From the NCBI GenBank assembly GCA_020025775.1, contig JAHHRN010000004.1:1-64000 (forward strand): a DNA stretch of 64,000 bases, in the 5' to 3' direction. The position numbers and the translations under genes were made by a program. This document shows positions 23,378-32,714 of the stretch, piece after piece. The DNA is from Acutalibacter sp. Lineage in GTDB: Bacteria; Bacillota; Clostridia; Oscillospirales; Acutalibacteraceae. The notes under the pieces are model-generated. The model worked only from the letters and a program-made list of their open reading frames with translations, ran no database searches and was not told where the DNA came from. The first letter of the stretch is position 1. Each line of letters opens with the position of its first letter.

Positions 23378-24127
23378 TTAGCGGTATAAAAGCACCGCAA
23401 AACGGCATTTGCCCTTTTTGGTTGTGCCGATTTGTTCGAGTAATTTAAACCGACCCTGCCCGCGTGCGGAAACAATCGTGCCGTCGGCAATCATGGTGTC
23501 GGTTTTGAGGATTTCTCTGCCGTTTAGAAACACTTTACCCGAAAGCACAAGGCTTTGCGCATCTTTTCTGGAAAGGTGAAAGGCAGAGGCGAGCAGTGCA
23601 TCTAAGCGCGCCGAGGAGGCTAAAAGTACCTCTTCTTCCGGCGTTTGCACGGCGGAAGAAGGGAGAGCTTCGATGCGTCGAAGCTTCACTGAGGTGTGGC
23701 GCACACGCTCGAGATTTTCTTCAATAAAGCCGGCAATTTTAGGCTTTACGAATACGTAGGCAATGTTCTTTGAGAGCACAATATCGCCCAGCATTTCTCG
23801 TTTGATGCCCAGTGCCAAAAGACTGCCCAAAAAGTCGCGGTGCGTGAGAGCATCGGCGAATTTTTGCGCCTTCGGGGCAATTTCTAATATATAAAACGGC
23901 TCGCTTTCTTCGGCTTCCTCCAAGGAATCTGCACCGAAGACGGCGAGCTTTCTTTCTGCTTCTTCATAACCGCCGAGGAGGTAAAACTCACGTTCGGGAA
24001 GCACCGAAAAGAGTACCTGCTGCTCAGCGAGCGTTAAAAAGTCCGAATAAAACAGACTGCGGCAGGTCTCGGCGCGCTCCGAAAGTTCACGAAAGCGGCG
24101 GCCGAGGTCATTATCTGATTTTTGCAT
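23378..24127 (-). CDS. ylmH: S4-domain RNA-binding protein YlmH
   Basis: A 249-residue RNA-binding protein of the YlmH group, which binds ribosomal complexes and, in Bacillus, acts in ribosome rescue and near cell division genes. The N-terminal part has the family fold (VLFSVLPEREFYLLGGYEEAE), then GSLLALGIKREMLGDI (about 117-132), and the C-terminal S4 domain starts at about 170 (RLDALLASAFHLSRKDA, then KVFLNGREI). It overlaps the end of the upstream TVP38 gene by 17 bases and precedes the hypothetical gene by 12. It lacks the usual divIVA/ylmG neighbours. Confidence 0.9.
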   Translation of the reverse strand: MQKSDNDLGRRFRELSERAETCRSLFYSDFLTLAEQQVLFSVLPEREFYLLGGYEEAERKLAVFGADSLEEAEESEPFYILEIAPKAQKFADALTHRDFLGSLLALGIKREMLGDIVLSKNIAYVFVKPKIAGFIEENLERVRHTSVKLRRIEALPSSAVQTPEEEVLLASSARLDALLASAFHLSRKDAQSLVLSGKVFLNGREILKTDTMIADGTIVSARGQGRFKLLEQIGTTKKGKCRFAVLLYR

Positions 24128-24767
24128 GCTCTTCCTCCGTTTGGCCTTGCTTTTTCGCCTTTCGTTTTTTCAGAATAAACTGCACCACAATCGCAATCAG
24201 CGCAATGGGTACTACAATTAAAATCAAGGTGATGATGAGGTGCATAGGGATGTAATCATAAATCTTGTCGCCCAAAACGGTGAATAAAATCACACGCGGT
24301 GCGATGCCTAAAAAGGAAAAGCACAAAAAGGGCAGGAATTTTTCTCGGGTACTGCCCAAAAAGAGACTTACAAAATCAATGGGAAAGGCGGGGATGAACC
24401 GCATTAAAAAGACGGTGGTATAGCGCTTGGAGTTTTGCATTTCGAGCACCTTTTTACCGCCTTTTTTCGACAAGAGAAATTTGCGGATTTTGTCGCCACC
24501 GAGAAACAAACCGAAAAGGTAGGAAACCGTCAGCTCGCAAAGAATACCGCCGAGGTTAATGAGTACGGCGGCGAGCGGCGAAAACGCCATACCGACCGAG
24601 AGGTAAACGAGCGAGGCGGGAATGACAAAAACCAATCCCTTTAAGCTGTAAACCCCTAAAACCGTGAGCACAGCACCTAAAAAAGAGGGCGCCGCCGCAA
24701 CGAGCGCACGTACATCTATATTTTTTAATTTGTCAAAGTTCAAAAGGACGGCGATGAAAATCGTCAC
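24111..24767 (-). CDS. TVP38/TMEM64 (DedA-related) membrane protein, N-terminus shifted
   Basis: Polytopic membrane protein of the VTT-domain superfamily. Core motif is seen around FLGGDKIRKFL, RFIPAFPIDFVSLFLG and PRVILFTVLGDKI. As annotated it begins at a GTG (24767) inside the first TM helix and has no ribosome binding site there. In the same frame upstream, codons for KKELLYLLLKI continue the helix back to about 24800. A good site (AAAAGG, six bases, ATG at 24828) exists, but in another frame; loss of one A from the AAAAAA run at about 24803-24808 would join the two. So the true start is likely ATG 24828 with a frameshift, or a rare ATT/ATA start. See findings. Confidence 0.8.
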   Translation of the reverse strand: MTIFIAVLLNFDKLKNIDVRALVAAAPSFLGAVLTVLGVYSLKGLVFVIPASLVYLSVGMAFSPLAAVLINLGGILCELTVSYLFGLFLGGDKIRKFLLSKKGGKKVLEMQNSKRYTTVFLMRFIPAFPIDFVSLFLGSTREKFLPFLCFSFLGIAPRVILFTVLGDKIYDYIPMHLIITLILIVVPIALIAIVVQFILKKRKAKKQGQTEEEHAKIR

Positions 24768-24876
24768 AGTTACAGCAATTTTTAAGAGCAGATAAAGCAG
24801 CTCTTTTTTCGATTGTTTTATAATGCATCACATACCTTTTCGAATTTTTGAAACGGATAGGGGAACGCCGAAAGCC

Positions 24877-26088
24877 TTATTCTGCAAGGCTTTTGGCGAT
24901 TTCGTCTGCAAGAGCTTTGAGCTCTGTAAGGTTTTCTTCCTTTACGGTGGAACGCAGGGTGACAAGCGGTTCCCTTACGTCCATATTCGTCATGGAAGAG
25001 AGGATTTCCGTCATATGTTTGCCGCTTTGCGGTGCCCAAGAGCCGTTCTGAATGAGACCTACGGTGCGGTTCTTCAGCATATGAGCCTTCAAATCTAAAA
25101 GCAGGGTTTCCATAGCCGGGAACATGTCGTTATTATAGGTAACCGAAGCGAAAACCAAATGGCTCATGCGGAACGCTTCGGAAACGAGGTAGGAGGGGTG
25201 TATTTTGGAAGCGTCGAAAATCTCGACATTGCGTACGCCTCTTTTGGAAAGCTCAGAAGCTAAGATTTCCGCCGCATTTTCCGTACCGCCGTAAATGGAA
25301 GCATAGGCAATCATAACGCCCTTTTCTTCGGGCGTGTAAGAAGCCCAAAGGGTGTATTTTTCGATAAATGCGCCGATGTTTTCACGCCAAACCGGACCGT
25401 GCAGGGGGCAGAGATACTGAATATCTAAGCCGGCGGCTTTCTTTAAGAGTGCCAAAACCTGTACGCCGTATTTGCCGACGATGTTGGTGTAGTAGCGGCG
25501 TGCTTCGGAAAAATCTGCTTCGGAAAAACCGTTTTCGTCTGCGAATAATCCGCCTTTTGATGCGCCGAAGGTGCCGAAAGCATCAGCGGAAAAGAGAACC
25601 TTGTCGGTGGCATCATAGGTGACCATAACCTCGGGCCAGTGCACCATGGGTGCCATATAGAATTGCAATTCGTGTTTGCCGAGGGAGAGGCTTTCGCCCT
25701 CTTTTACAAGCACGTACTGTGCATCGTCAATCTTCGCTTTCGGGAAGAACTGTGCAATCATGGTTTTGGTTTTGGCGTTGCACACGATTTTAAGCTCGGG
25801 GTAGCGCAGAAGCAGCTCGCCCAAGGTGGCGCAGTGGTCGGGCTCCATATGGTTTACAACCACGTAATCGGGCATTCTCTCACCGAGAGCGGCCTCTAAG
25901 TTATCAAAGAAAAGAGTAGAAACCGAAGCATCCACGGTATCTAAAATCGCAATTTTCTCGTCCAGAATCACGTAGGAATTATATGTGATGCCCTCGGGAA
26001 CGGGATAAGCATTCTCGAAAAGCGCAATACGACGGTCACTGCCGCCGATAAATAAAATATTGTCTGTAATGTTTCTAAAAGTTTGCAT
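24877..26088 (-). CDS. FprA-type flavodiiron protein (oxygen/NO reductase)
   Basis: Reduces O2 to water (or NO to N2O) to protect an anaerobe. The N-terminal metallo-beta-lactamase-like domain holds the diiron ligands: HMEPDH (about residues 81-86), the HWPEVMVTYD block with Asp, and CPLHGPVWR. The C-terminal flavodoxin domain starts at about 254 with IAYASIYGGTENAA, the FMN phosphate loop. The 403-residue size matches the basic class A form without a rubredoxin tail, so an external rubredoxin or NADH oxidoreductase is needed; none is in the window. AGGAGGG precedes the ATG. Confidence 0.95.
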   Translation of the reverse strand: MQTFRNITDNILFIGGSDRRIALFENAYPVPEGITYNSYVILDEKIAILDTVDASVSTLFFDNLEAALGERMPDYVVVNHMEPDHCATLGELLLRYPELKIVCNAKTKTMIAQFFPKAKIDDAQYVLVKEGESLSLGKHELQFYMAPMVHWPEVMVTYDATDKVLFSADAFGTFGASKGGLFADENGFSEADFSEARRYYTNIVGKYGVQVLALLKKAAGLDIQYLCPLHGPVWRENIGAFIEKYTLWASYTPEEKGVMIAYASIYGGTENAAEILASELSKRGVRNVEIFDASKIHPSYLVSEAFRMSHLVFASVTYNNDMFPAMETLLLDLKAHMLKNRTVGLIQNGSWAPQSGKHMTEILSSMTNMDVREPLVTLRSTVKEENLTELKALADEIAKSLAE

Positions 26089-26204
26089 AAAGAACCCTCC
26101 TAATATAGTTCGTCTAATTGTACCATAATCCCCGAAAAATCTCTACACTTAGTTTTTCCTAAAATATAGAAATTAAAGTAGGATAATTCTTATAAAATCA
26201 ATAA

Positions 26205-26237
26205 AGGGGGCGGATTTCAGGACAAAATCCACCCCCT
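26205..26237 (-). terminator. Terminator of the mltG-regulator transcript
   Basis: Stem AGGGGGCGGATTT / AAAATCCACCCCCT with a short loop just past the regulator stop at 26243 on the minus strand, followed by TTTATTGATTTT. Confidence 0.75.
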
Positions 26238-26242
26238 AAGGC

Positions 26243-26875
26243 TTATGATTTTTTGCTTTCGTCGTCGTGATAGAAGCACGCCACTAACCAGTAATAGAGC
26301 GGAATGACGATTAAGATGAGGAGCGACTTCGCCCAAACATGAGCGAAAATACCGACCATAAGATAAATACTAAGGACAACCTCCGGCACGGGAAGTGCCA
26401 AAAGCAGGGCTTTTTTACGGCGCACGCAGAATGCACCGCCGAGGTGATAATAAATCGGTAAAAGCAGGAAGACGAGCCAACCGGGATGCCAGAGCTTAAA
26501 GCCGAGACCTAAGCCGACATATAAAGCAATTACGAAAAGCGGAAACGGGAATTTTAAAATGTGCTCGCCGGCTTTTTGAAGCGGCGTTTTGGGCAGATGA
26601 AGCTTCGGCGCCTTGGGGGGCTTCGGCTTCTTTTCCTGTTTCTTAGGCTCTGCCTTGGGCGTCTCCTGCTTGCGCTCGGGGTAGAGGATAGAATCCATCG
26701 TTACGCCGTAGAGCGAGCAAAGCGTCATCAGGTTTTCGGTGTCGGGAGAAGCTTCGGCGCGTTCCCATTTGGAAATCGCCTGACGGCTGATGCCCAGTTG
26801 CTCTGCTAAGGCTTCTTGCGAAAGCCCGTGGGTCTTTCGGAGTTCTACAAGTCGGTTTGCAATTTGAATGTTCAT
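26243..26875 (-). CDS. HTH (XRE) regulator with membrane-spanning C-terminus
   Basis: A 210-residue protein. The first 60 residues form an XRE helix-turn-helix (GLSQEALAEQLGISRQAISKWERAEASPD). A Pro/Lys-rich linker (about 75-100) leads to three or four hydrophobic helices (about 108-200) rich in Trp and Tyr. Such XRE plus TM proteins are common in Clostridia and are thought to be membrane-held transcription factors; no ligand is known. It lies 12 bases downstream of mltG and is co-transcribed with it. Confidence 0.85.
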   Translation of the reverse strand: MNIQIANRLVELRKTHGLSQEALAEQLGISRQAISKWERAEASPDTENLMTLCSLYGVTMDSILYPERKQETPKAEPKKQEKKPKPPKAPKLHLPKTPLQKAGEHILKFPFPLFVIALYVGLGLGFKLWHPGWLVFLLLPIYYHLGGAFCVRRKKALLLALPVPEVVLSIYLMVGIFAHVWAKSLLILIVIPLYYWLVACFYHDDESKKS

Positions 26876-26886
26876 TCGTACCTTCC

Positions 26887-27774
26887 TTAAAAGCCTAATT
26901 CTTTACAGTTTTTCTGGTGCTCCTCAAAGGTTTCCGAGAAGCGAGATTCGTAAGGCGGATCTGTTGCGATAACGAAATAAAGCGCCTTACTGTCTTCGGG
27001 ATTTATCGCTGCACGAATGGATTCCATGCCGGGATTGCAAATGGGCCCTGCCGGAAGCGCGGCACAGCGGTAGGTGTTATAGACATATTTGTAATGGTCA
27101 ATTTTATCGGGATAGATGTGCTCGATAACGCCGGTGCAGTATTTTCTCGTAACATCGCACTGCAGCTTCATGTTCTGCTTTAAACGGTTGTGAAGCACGG
27201 CGGAGATTTTGGTTCTCTGCTCACTGGTGAAGGCTTCCTTTTCGATAATGGAAGCAATCGTCAAAATTTGGTGGAGATTATAGCCCTGTGCGGATTTACC
27301 ATTCGGCAAAAGGCTGGAGAATCTCGCGTTGGCGGTTTTGACCATTTCGTTTAAAACCTTCTGCGGGTCGGTATCCTTTTTAAAGGCATAGGTTGCCGGG
27401 AAAAGATAACCCTCGAGCGGGAAGCAAACATCCTTTTGATTCTTTAAATCGTTTAACACGGGATATTTAGACAAATCATAGTTCTGCGCGGCATCTAAAA
27501 AGGCCTTGGAAGAGCAGATGCCCTTTTCTTCTAATAACCAGGAAATGCGCACTAAGGTGTAGCCCTCAGGCACGGAAATGCTGATGAGCTCGGTTTCGGG
27601 CTGTGCAAAGGTTTGCTTTTCCGAAGGCGTATTTGCATCCTCACCCTGTTCGGTGGGTGGTGTGAATACCGGACGATCCGTAGTGGTTTCGCCCTCGTCC
27701 TTATTGCCGCAGGACGCCATAGTGAAGAGCATAACGAAAATTAAAAGAAGACTTACAAAGGCTTTCTTTTGCAT
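26887..27774 (-). CDS. mltG: MltG-like endolytic transglycosylase, lipoprotein form
   Basis: Cleaves nascent glycan strands near their membrane end and so sets their length. The ATG at 27774 is chosen because AGGAGGA lies before it; an upstream extension to 27969 has no support. Signal peptide with lipobox (FTMASC) makes it a lipoprotein of 295 residues, shorter than usual and with Cys-anchoring in place of the typical TM helix. The YceG domain shows ISWLLEEKGICS, FPLEGYLFPATY, LTIASIIEKEA with the catalytic Glu, KISAVLHNRL, and the YNTYRCAALPAGPICNPG block. All key residues are present. Confidence 0.88.
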   Translation of the reverse strand: MQKKAFVSLLLIFVMLFTMASCGNKDEGETTTDRPVFTPPTEQGEDANTPSEKQTFAQPETELISISVPEGYTLVRISWLLEEKGICSSKAFLDAAQNYDLSKYPVLNDLKNQKDVCFPLEGYLFPATYAFKKDTDPQKVLNEMVKTANARFSSLLPNGKSAQGYNLHQILTIASIIEKEAFTSEQRTKISAVLHNRLKQNMKLQCDVTRKYCTGVIEHIYPDKIDHYKYVYNTYRCAALPAGPICNPGMESIRAAINPEDSKALYFVIATDPPYESRFSETFEEHQKNCKELGF

Positions 27775-27832
27775 AAGAATTCCTCCTAAATCAATGAAAT
27801 TTAAACATAAAGTTTTCGTACACTCTATTTTA

Positions 27833-29224
27833 TCATTTCTTGTCAGAATTTGCAATGAGGTTTTCGGATTCGGCAATAATATTGCGAATCCATTTGCCTT
27901 TTTTATAGCGGAAGAAGCCGAGAATGGATTTATAGACTTCTTCTGCCAATACCATGGCATAGACCACATAAACGGGCTGTTTTAAGACAAGGCCGCCGAG
28001 CACCGCCATCGGTACACCGATGCACCATACACCCGAGAAGTCTAAGAACAGGGAATATTTTGTGTCGCCGCCGCTACGAAGCACGCCGACGATATTGACG
28101 TAGTTGTTGGTTTTAAAGGGCAAATACAAGGCGAAAATGAAAAGACAGGTGGAAGCCGCTGAGAATACCGCATCGGTCAGGTGGAAGAGGGAGAGAATCG
28201 GTTTTCTGACCCAGAGCAGGAGAGCCGAGAGGCAAAGTGTAAAGAGAATATTAGAAATCAGCAGGACTTTTGCGTGGTGTTTGGCGTCATCCAAACGGTT
28301 AGCACCCATTTCGTTGCCGAGCACAACGCCGGTTGCTGAGGACAGACCGGCAAAGGCGGCGATGAACATTTCTTCAATTACCTGTGTGGCTGTAATCGCA
28401 GCTACAGCGACAACGCCCATGCGGCCATAAACTAAGGAATACATGGTAACACCGAGACCCCAGGCGGATTCATTGCAGATGACAGGGAGGGCAATGCGGA
28501 AGAAGCGTTTTACAAAGTTCTTGTTGAAATCGAAAAGCTCTTTGGGCTTTGCCGCCGCAACGGTCTTTTTCGCATAAACATAGATTAAAATAGCCACCAT
28601 TTCATAGGTTCTCGCAATGAGTGTGCCGATAGCCGCACCGCGCAGGGCAAGCTCGGGAAAACCGAATTTACCGAAAATGAGCGCGTAGTTAAAGAAAGCA
28701 TTCACGACAATCGCAGAGCCTGTGATATAAACCGTGAAGGCAACCTTGTTTACCGCACGGTGAAAATAGGCATAGCACTGAGAAATCGCCTGGAAAGGGT
28801 AGGAGAGGGCGACAATGGAAAGGTAGCCCGCACCGAGCAGAGCGGTTTCTTCATCGCTCGTGAAAATGCGCATTACCGCTTCGGGGAAAAGAATGCTGAT
28901 GACCGAGAAAATAACGGCGACCCCTGTGCCGACGCAGAGCGAAAGCCCCAATACACGGCGCACGTTTTTGTGGTCCTTCTGTCCCCAGTATTGTGCGGTT
29001 AAAACAGTTGCACCGCCGGCAATGCCGAAAAGAACCAAGGAAAGCACGAAAAACACCTTGTTCGCAAGGCCGACCGCCGCAAGGCTTTGCTCGTTGAGCG
29101 AACCAATCATCATGGTATCAATTACGTTTAAGAGGTTGTTGAGTAAGGCTTGTAACGCCACAGGAATGGCGATGAAAATAGCTTTTTTATAGAACTTTTT
29201 ATCATAGCTTGAAAGCTTTGCCAT
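27833..29224 (-). CDS. MATE-family multidrug exporter
   Basis: A 463-residue sodium or proton antiporter with about twelve TM helices in two repeats (ALLNNLLNVIDTMMIGS at the start of the first, and a related SAWGLGVTMYSLVYGRMG at the start of the second half). Length and MatE pattern match the NorM/DinF-like group. The 3' end is followed by mltG after 59 bases, probably read with it or separately. AGGAGAAAAATGC gives the start. The substrate is not predictable. Confidence 0.92.
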   Translation of the reverse strand: MAKLSSYDKKFYKKAIFIAIPVALQALLNNLLNVIDTMMIGSLNEQSLAAVGLANKVFFVLSLVLFGIAGGATVLTAQYWGQKDHKNVRRVLGLSLCVGTGVAVIFSVISILFPEAVMRIFTSDEETALLGAGYLSIVALSYPFQAISQCYAYFHRAVNKVAFTVYITGSAIVVNAFFNYALIFGKFGFPELALRGAAIGTLIARTYEMVAILIYVYAKKTVAAAKPKELFDFNKNFVKRFFRIALPVICNESAWGLGVTMYSLVYGRMGVVAVAAITATQVIEEMFIAAFAGLSSATGVVLGNEMGANRLDDAKHHAKVLLISNILFTLCLSALLLWVRKPILSLFHLTDAVFSAASTCLFIFALYLPFKTNNYVNIVGVLRSGGDTKYSLFLDFSGVWCIGVPMAVLGGLVLKQPVYVVYAMVLAEEVYKSILGFFRYKKGKWIRNIIAESENLIANSDKK

Positions 29225-29328
29225 GCATTTTTCTCCTTTTCATTCAATATAGAATATCTACCTTTTCTTTTAACGTTGGCTAGTTTACCATAGAAAAGGG
29301 TATTCTGCAAGATGCCCTATATAGAAAA

Positions 29329-29360
29329 AGCAAGCCGCACGAAAATCGGTACGGCTTGCT
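29329..29360 (-). terminator. Terminator of the sulfatase operon
   Basis: Stem AGCAAGCCG / CGGCTTGCT; on the minus strand it follows the radical SAM gene and is followed by TTTTTCTATAT. Confidence 0.85.
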
Positions 29361-29388
29361 ATTTGTTATTGGTAAAAGAAACGAGAGA

Positions 29389-30489
29389 TTACAGTCCACG
29401 GCTGGGCTTTTCGTTGATGAATACTCTGAAAAGTGGCAGGCAGGCGTGGAAGAATTTCTTGTAAGCCTCGCAGTAATCCTCACTGCGCTGGGTTCGCTTA
29501 CAGCCGCCTGCACGGCAGATGCCGTAGACATCGCATTTCTTGCATTTCTCGGGGACGACACAGCTTTCTTTAATGAAGTTCTCGGCAACGGCACAGTGCT
29601 CCATGGTTTCAAAATCGGAATCCATGATATTGCCGAGGAGATATTCGTCGGTGCAGTAGAAGTCACAGGGATAAATATTGCCGTTACCTTCTGCAACGAA
29701 CTGGTGGGTGCAGTGCCCCATGATGCCGCACTGTTCGGTGGGCTGTCTTAAATAGGAACGCACCCAGTTGTCGAACTGGCGCACGCTGATATACTGGTGG
29801 CGCACATAGTCCTTCACGTAGAGATTGAACACACGAATGAGAAAATCCGCATACTGGTCGTTCGTCATATAGAGCTCGCTTTCCTCGTGCGAATCGAAGG
29901 GACGAAGGCAGGGGATGAACTGCAAATAGCGAAAACCCTTGGAGCGGAAGAACCTATAAACCCGTTCACCGTTTTCGGCACAGTAGCCGGTTAAAACGGT
30001 TAAAATATTAAATTCCACCTGCTCCTTTTTGAAAAGCTCTGCGGCACGCAAAATTTTGAAAAAGCTATTCTGACCCGAGGGCTGTTTTCTGAATTTGTTG
30101 CCCTCAAAGTCGCCGTCTAAGCTAAGACCCACTAAGAAGTTGTAGCGGTGGAAAAACTTTGCCCACGCCGTGTCAATGCGTGTACCGTTGGTCTGAATGC
30201 CGTAGAAAATGTGGCTTTTTTTTGTGTTCAGCTTTTCAACCGTTTCGACAAAGTGTTTAAAATAGGGCAGCCCTGCCATGGTGGGCTCACCGCCCTGAAA
30301 GGCAAAGGCGACCGGCTGTCCGTTTGCATAAGAAAGTGCCTTTTGAATCAGCACGTCTGTGGTTTCCTCGGTCATAATGCCAAAACCGAGATGCTCACGG
30401 TGTTCGGAGACATCTCGGTAGAAGCAGTATTCACAGGAAAGATTGCAAAGGGAAGACGCCGGTTTAATCATTAAAGATAAAGCTGGCAT
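29389..30489 (-). CDS. Anaerobic sulfatase-maturating radical SAM enzyme (SPASM)
   Basis: Converts the active-site Cys or Ser of sulfatases to formylglycine. The 366 residues have the radical SAM cluster motif LCNLSCEYCFY (CxxxCxxC) near residues 14-22, GGEPTM (about 66-71) and a C-terminal SPASM domain with two auxiliary [4Fe-4S] clusters (CGIMGHCTH, CDFYC, then CKKCDVYGICRAGGCKR). It lies 27 bases downstream of a Cys-type sulfatase on the same strand, which is its obvious substrate. Confidence 0.95.
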   Translation of the reverse strand: MPALSLMIKPASSLCNLSCEYCFYRDVSEHREHLGFGIMTEETTDVLIQKALSYANGQPVAFAFQGGEPTMAGLPYFKHFVETVEKLNTKKSHIFYGIQTNGTRIDTAWAKFFHRYNFLVGLSLDGDFEGNKFRKQPSGQNSFFKILRAAELFKKEQVEFNILTVLTGYCAENGERVYRFFRSKGFRYLQFIPCLRPFDSHEESELYMTNDQYADFLIRVFNLYVKDYVRHQYISVRQFDNWVRSYLRQPTEQCGIMGHCTHQFVAEGNGNIYPCDFYCTDEYLLGNIMDSDFETMEHCAVAENFIKESCVVPEKCKKCDVYGICRAGGCKRTQRSEDYCEAYKKFFHACLPLFRVFINEKPSRGL

Positions 30490-30516
30490 GAAATCCCGTC
30501 TTTCTATGAAATAATC

Positions 30517-32532
30517 TTATTTAATACCGCGGCGGTTTTCTTTGAAGTCCTTCTGAATTTCATCGAGCTTCTCGTGATATTCATCTGCAATTTCGGGGTA
30601 AACCTTAGAACGGTTGTAGTTTTCTCCGACGTCATCGGTTAAGATGTGGAGCCAGTTCTTACGGAACATGTTGAAGAATGCGGAGTTGTCATTCTGAATC
30701 TTGTCGTAATACTTGAAGGTGATGTTTTCGTTATCGAAAAGTACCGGATATTGGTAATCGGGATACTGTGCACGAACGTCTGCGGTCGGAACAGTATACT
30801 GGATTGCCTTAATATCCTCACGCTTCATGTGGAGAATCGGGTGCTCCTTGCCGTGGATGACTTCGTCGTTCTTCAGCATCGGGGTTAAGGAAATACCGTC
30901 GATAACGCGGTCTTCGGGCATATAGTTTTTCGCTTCGCCGTTCTTACCGGTGATGCCGCAAAGCTCAACTAAGGTCGGGTAAACGTCAACGAGTGTACCG
31001 CTCTGGTGACGGGTAGTGCCGATTTCGCCGAGAGCGCCGTTGGCGTTGTCCCAACGAATGAGGAACGGTACTTTTTGACCGCCGTCGTAAGCTAAGTATT
31101 TACCGCCGCGAAGATTTGCGGTGGAGCCTTCGAGTGCAGGACCGTTGTCGCTGGTGAAGACGATAATGGTATCCTCTAAGACGCCGAGTTCTTCCATGGT
31201 GTCGAAGAGCTTACCTAAGTAGAAGTCGATTTCGTGTACGCAGTCTACATAAGTGCCCATGCCGGTGCTGCCCTTAAATTCATCGCCGACGAATACGGGA
31301 GCGTGCGGCCACGGGGAGGTGTAGCAAGCGAAGAAGGGCTTGTCAGCCTTAGCCTGCTCGGTAACCCAAGCAATCATTTCTTCGTTGATCCACTCGGTTG
31401 CCTTGGACTGGTCTTTGAGCTCGTCTGTACCGTGCTTAATGGTGTATTGACCGTCTCTCTCCTGTACGTGATAGAACGGCTTCATATCGTTTACATGGTG
31501 GCTACCGTAGAAGTAGTCAAAGCCCTGATTGGTGGGAAGATATTCGCCGAAGTCACCTAAATGCCATTTACCGAAAAGTCCGGTTTCATAGCCGGCTGCC
31601 TTGAAGGTTTCTGCCATAGTAACTTCATCACCGAGAAGACCGTCTGCGTTGTTGCCCATTTCGATAGAGTTAAATACTCTAGTCTGTGCAAAGGGCGAGA
31701 AGGTCTGAATGGTCGGGTACATAACGTTATCGGCATAGCCTCTGTACGGATAACGGCCGGTGAAGGCTGCGAAACGTGCCGGAGAGCAAACGGAATAAGA
31801 GGAATAGAAGTTATCACAGTTTAAGCCGTTTTCACCGATAGAGTCAATGTTCGGGGTGTCATAAATTGCGCCGTTCAAGGAAATATCGCCGTAGCCGAGG
31901 TCATCGAGCAGGATGAAGAGGACGTTCGGGCTGTCCTTTGTGGCGGTTTTGTCTACGTTCTTGAGGTAATCGTCCTGACCCTCCCACATTCTCTTGGTGT
32001 TGGGCTTGGAACGAAGGTTCATGGTGAGCACGTAGAAAATGCTTGTGCCGATTAAAAGAACGCTCAAAAGGATGGTGGTTGCCTTCTTGGCGCCTTCCTT
32101 TTTAAAGGAATGACGAGCGGTGAAGAAGAGACCCCAAAGGGCAAGTGCACTCGGGAGTGCTAAAATGAGGTTGCCCAGAAGGCGGGTCCAGAAATTACCG
32201 GGGCCCTGTAAGAGCGGGTGGTCAGCCGTTGCATAGCCTGCAAGACCGGTGGAGAATGCGCCGAAACCGGCATCTGCACCCCAAATGATGTAATAAACGA
32301 TTACGCCGAGCACTGCTGCTGCGTAGCCGTAAATCATCGGAGCGTAAACTTTTTTCTTGATGAGAAGGGAAAGGAGAATCACAGCGGACATGATGCAGGT
32401 GTAAAGCACTGCAACAATGCAGACTAAATTCAGTCTTGCAATGAGGGTCGCTGCGAAAATCACAATACCGAGAATCATCAAGATAAGCGGGAAAACTTTT
32501 TTCCCTGTGTCGAGTGTAACTTTCTTTTTCAT
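30517..32532 (-). CDS. Membrane-anchored Cys-type sulfatase
   Basis: Type I sulfatase of 671 residues. The first 175 residues contain five hydrophobic helices, unlike ordinary soluble arylsulfatases. The catalytic domain starts at about 201 (PNVLFILLDDLGYGD, with metal-binding Asp210 and Asp211). The formylglycine signature is CSPAR with Cys249, followed by FTGRYPYRG; GLFGKWHLGD and FTSDNGP are further metal and substrate motifs. The catalytic part should face outside. The adjacent radical SAM enzyme would activate Cys249. Substrate may be host mucin or glycosaminoglycan sulfate esters; choline or lipid sulfates cannot be excluded. AGGAGGA precedes the ATG. Confidence 0.9.
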   Translation of the reverse strand: MKKKVTLDTGKKVFPLILMILGIVIFAATLIARLNLVCIVAVLYTCIMSAVILLSLLIKKKVYAPMIYGYAAAVLGVIVYYIIWGADAGFGAFSTGLAGYATADHPLLQGPGNFWTRLLGNLILALPSALALWGLFFTARHSFKKEGAKKATTILLSVLLIGTSIFYVLTMNLRSKPNTKRMWEGQDDYLKNVDKTATKDSPNVLFILLDDLGYGDISLNGAIYDTPNIDSIGENGLNCDNFYSSYSVCSPARFAAFTGRYPYRGYADNVMYPTIQTFSPFAQTRVFNSIEMGNNADGLLGDEVTMAETFKAAGYETGLFGKWHLGDFGEYLPTNQGFDYFYGSHHVNDMKPFYHVQERDGQYTIKHGTDELKDQSKATEWINEEMIAWVTEQAKADKPFFACYTSPWPHAPVFVGDEFKGSTGMGTYVDCVHEIDFYLGKLFDTMEELGVLEDTIIVFTSDNGPALEGSTANLRGGKYLAYDGGQKVPFLIRWDNANGALGEIGTTRHQSGTLVDVYPTLVELCGITGKNGEAKNYMPEDRVIDGISLTPMLKNDEVIHGKEHPILHMKREDIKAIQYTVPTADVRAQYPDYQYPVLFDNENITFKYYDKIQNDNSAFFNMFRKNWLHILTDDVGENYNRSKVYPEIADEYHEKLDEIQKDFKENRRGIK

Positions 32533-32660
32533 TACACTTCCTCCTATCTTTTATAATTTTGGGACAACCTTCATTATATAATATTGCAGAGAGAAGGTCA
32601 AGAAACTTTGCGGCTTTTATACATTTCGCGCAAGAATTGTTGGAAAAATATGTCTGAAAA

Positions 32661-32694
32661 AGCACCCGACCTTCCAAGGGGAAAATCGGGTGCT
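32661..32694 (-). terminator. Terminator of the hydrogenase operon
   Basis: Stem AGCACCCGA / TCGGGTGCT; after it on the minus strand comes TTTTTCAGACATATTTTTCC. Confidence 0.85.
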
Positions 32695-32714
32695 GTAGAG
32701 CTTCACAGAAAAGC

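Noticed and set aside
27775..27969. N-terminal extension of mltG
   Set aside because: It overlaps the 3' end of the MATE gene and precedes a clear AGGAGGA site and lipoprotein signal at 27774.
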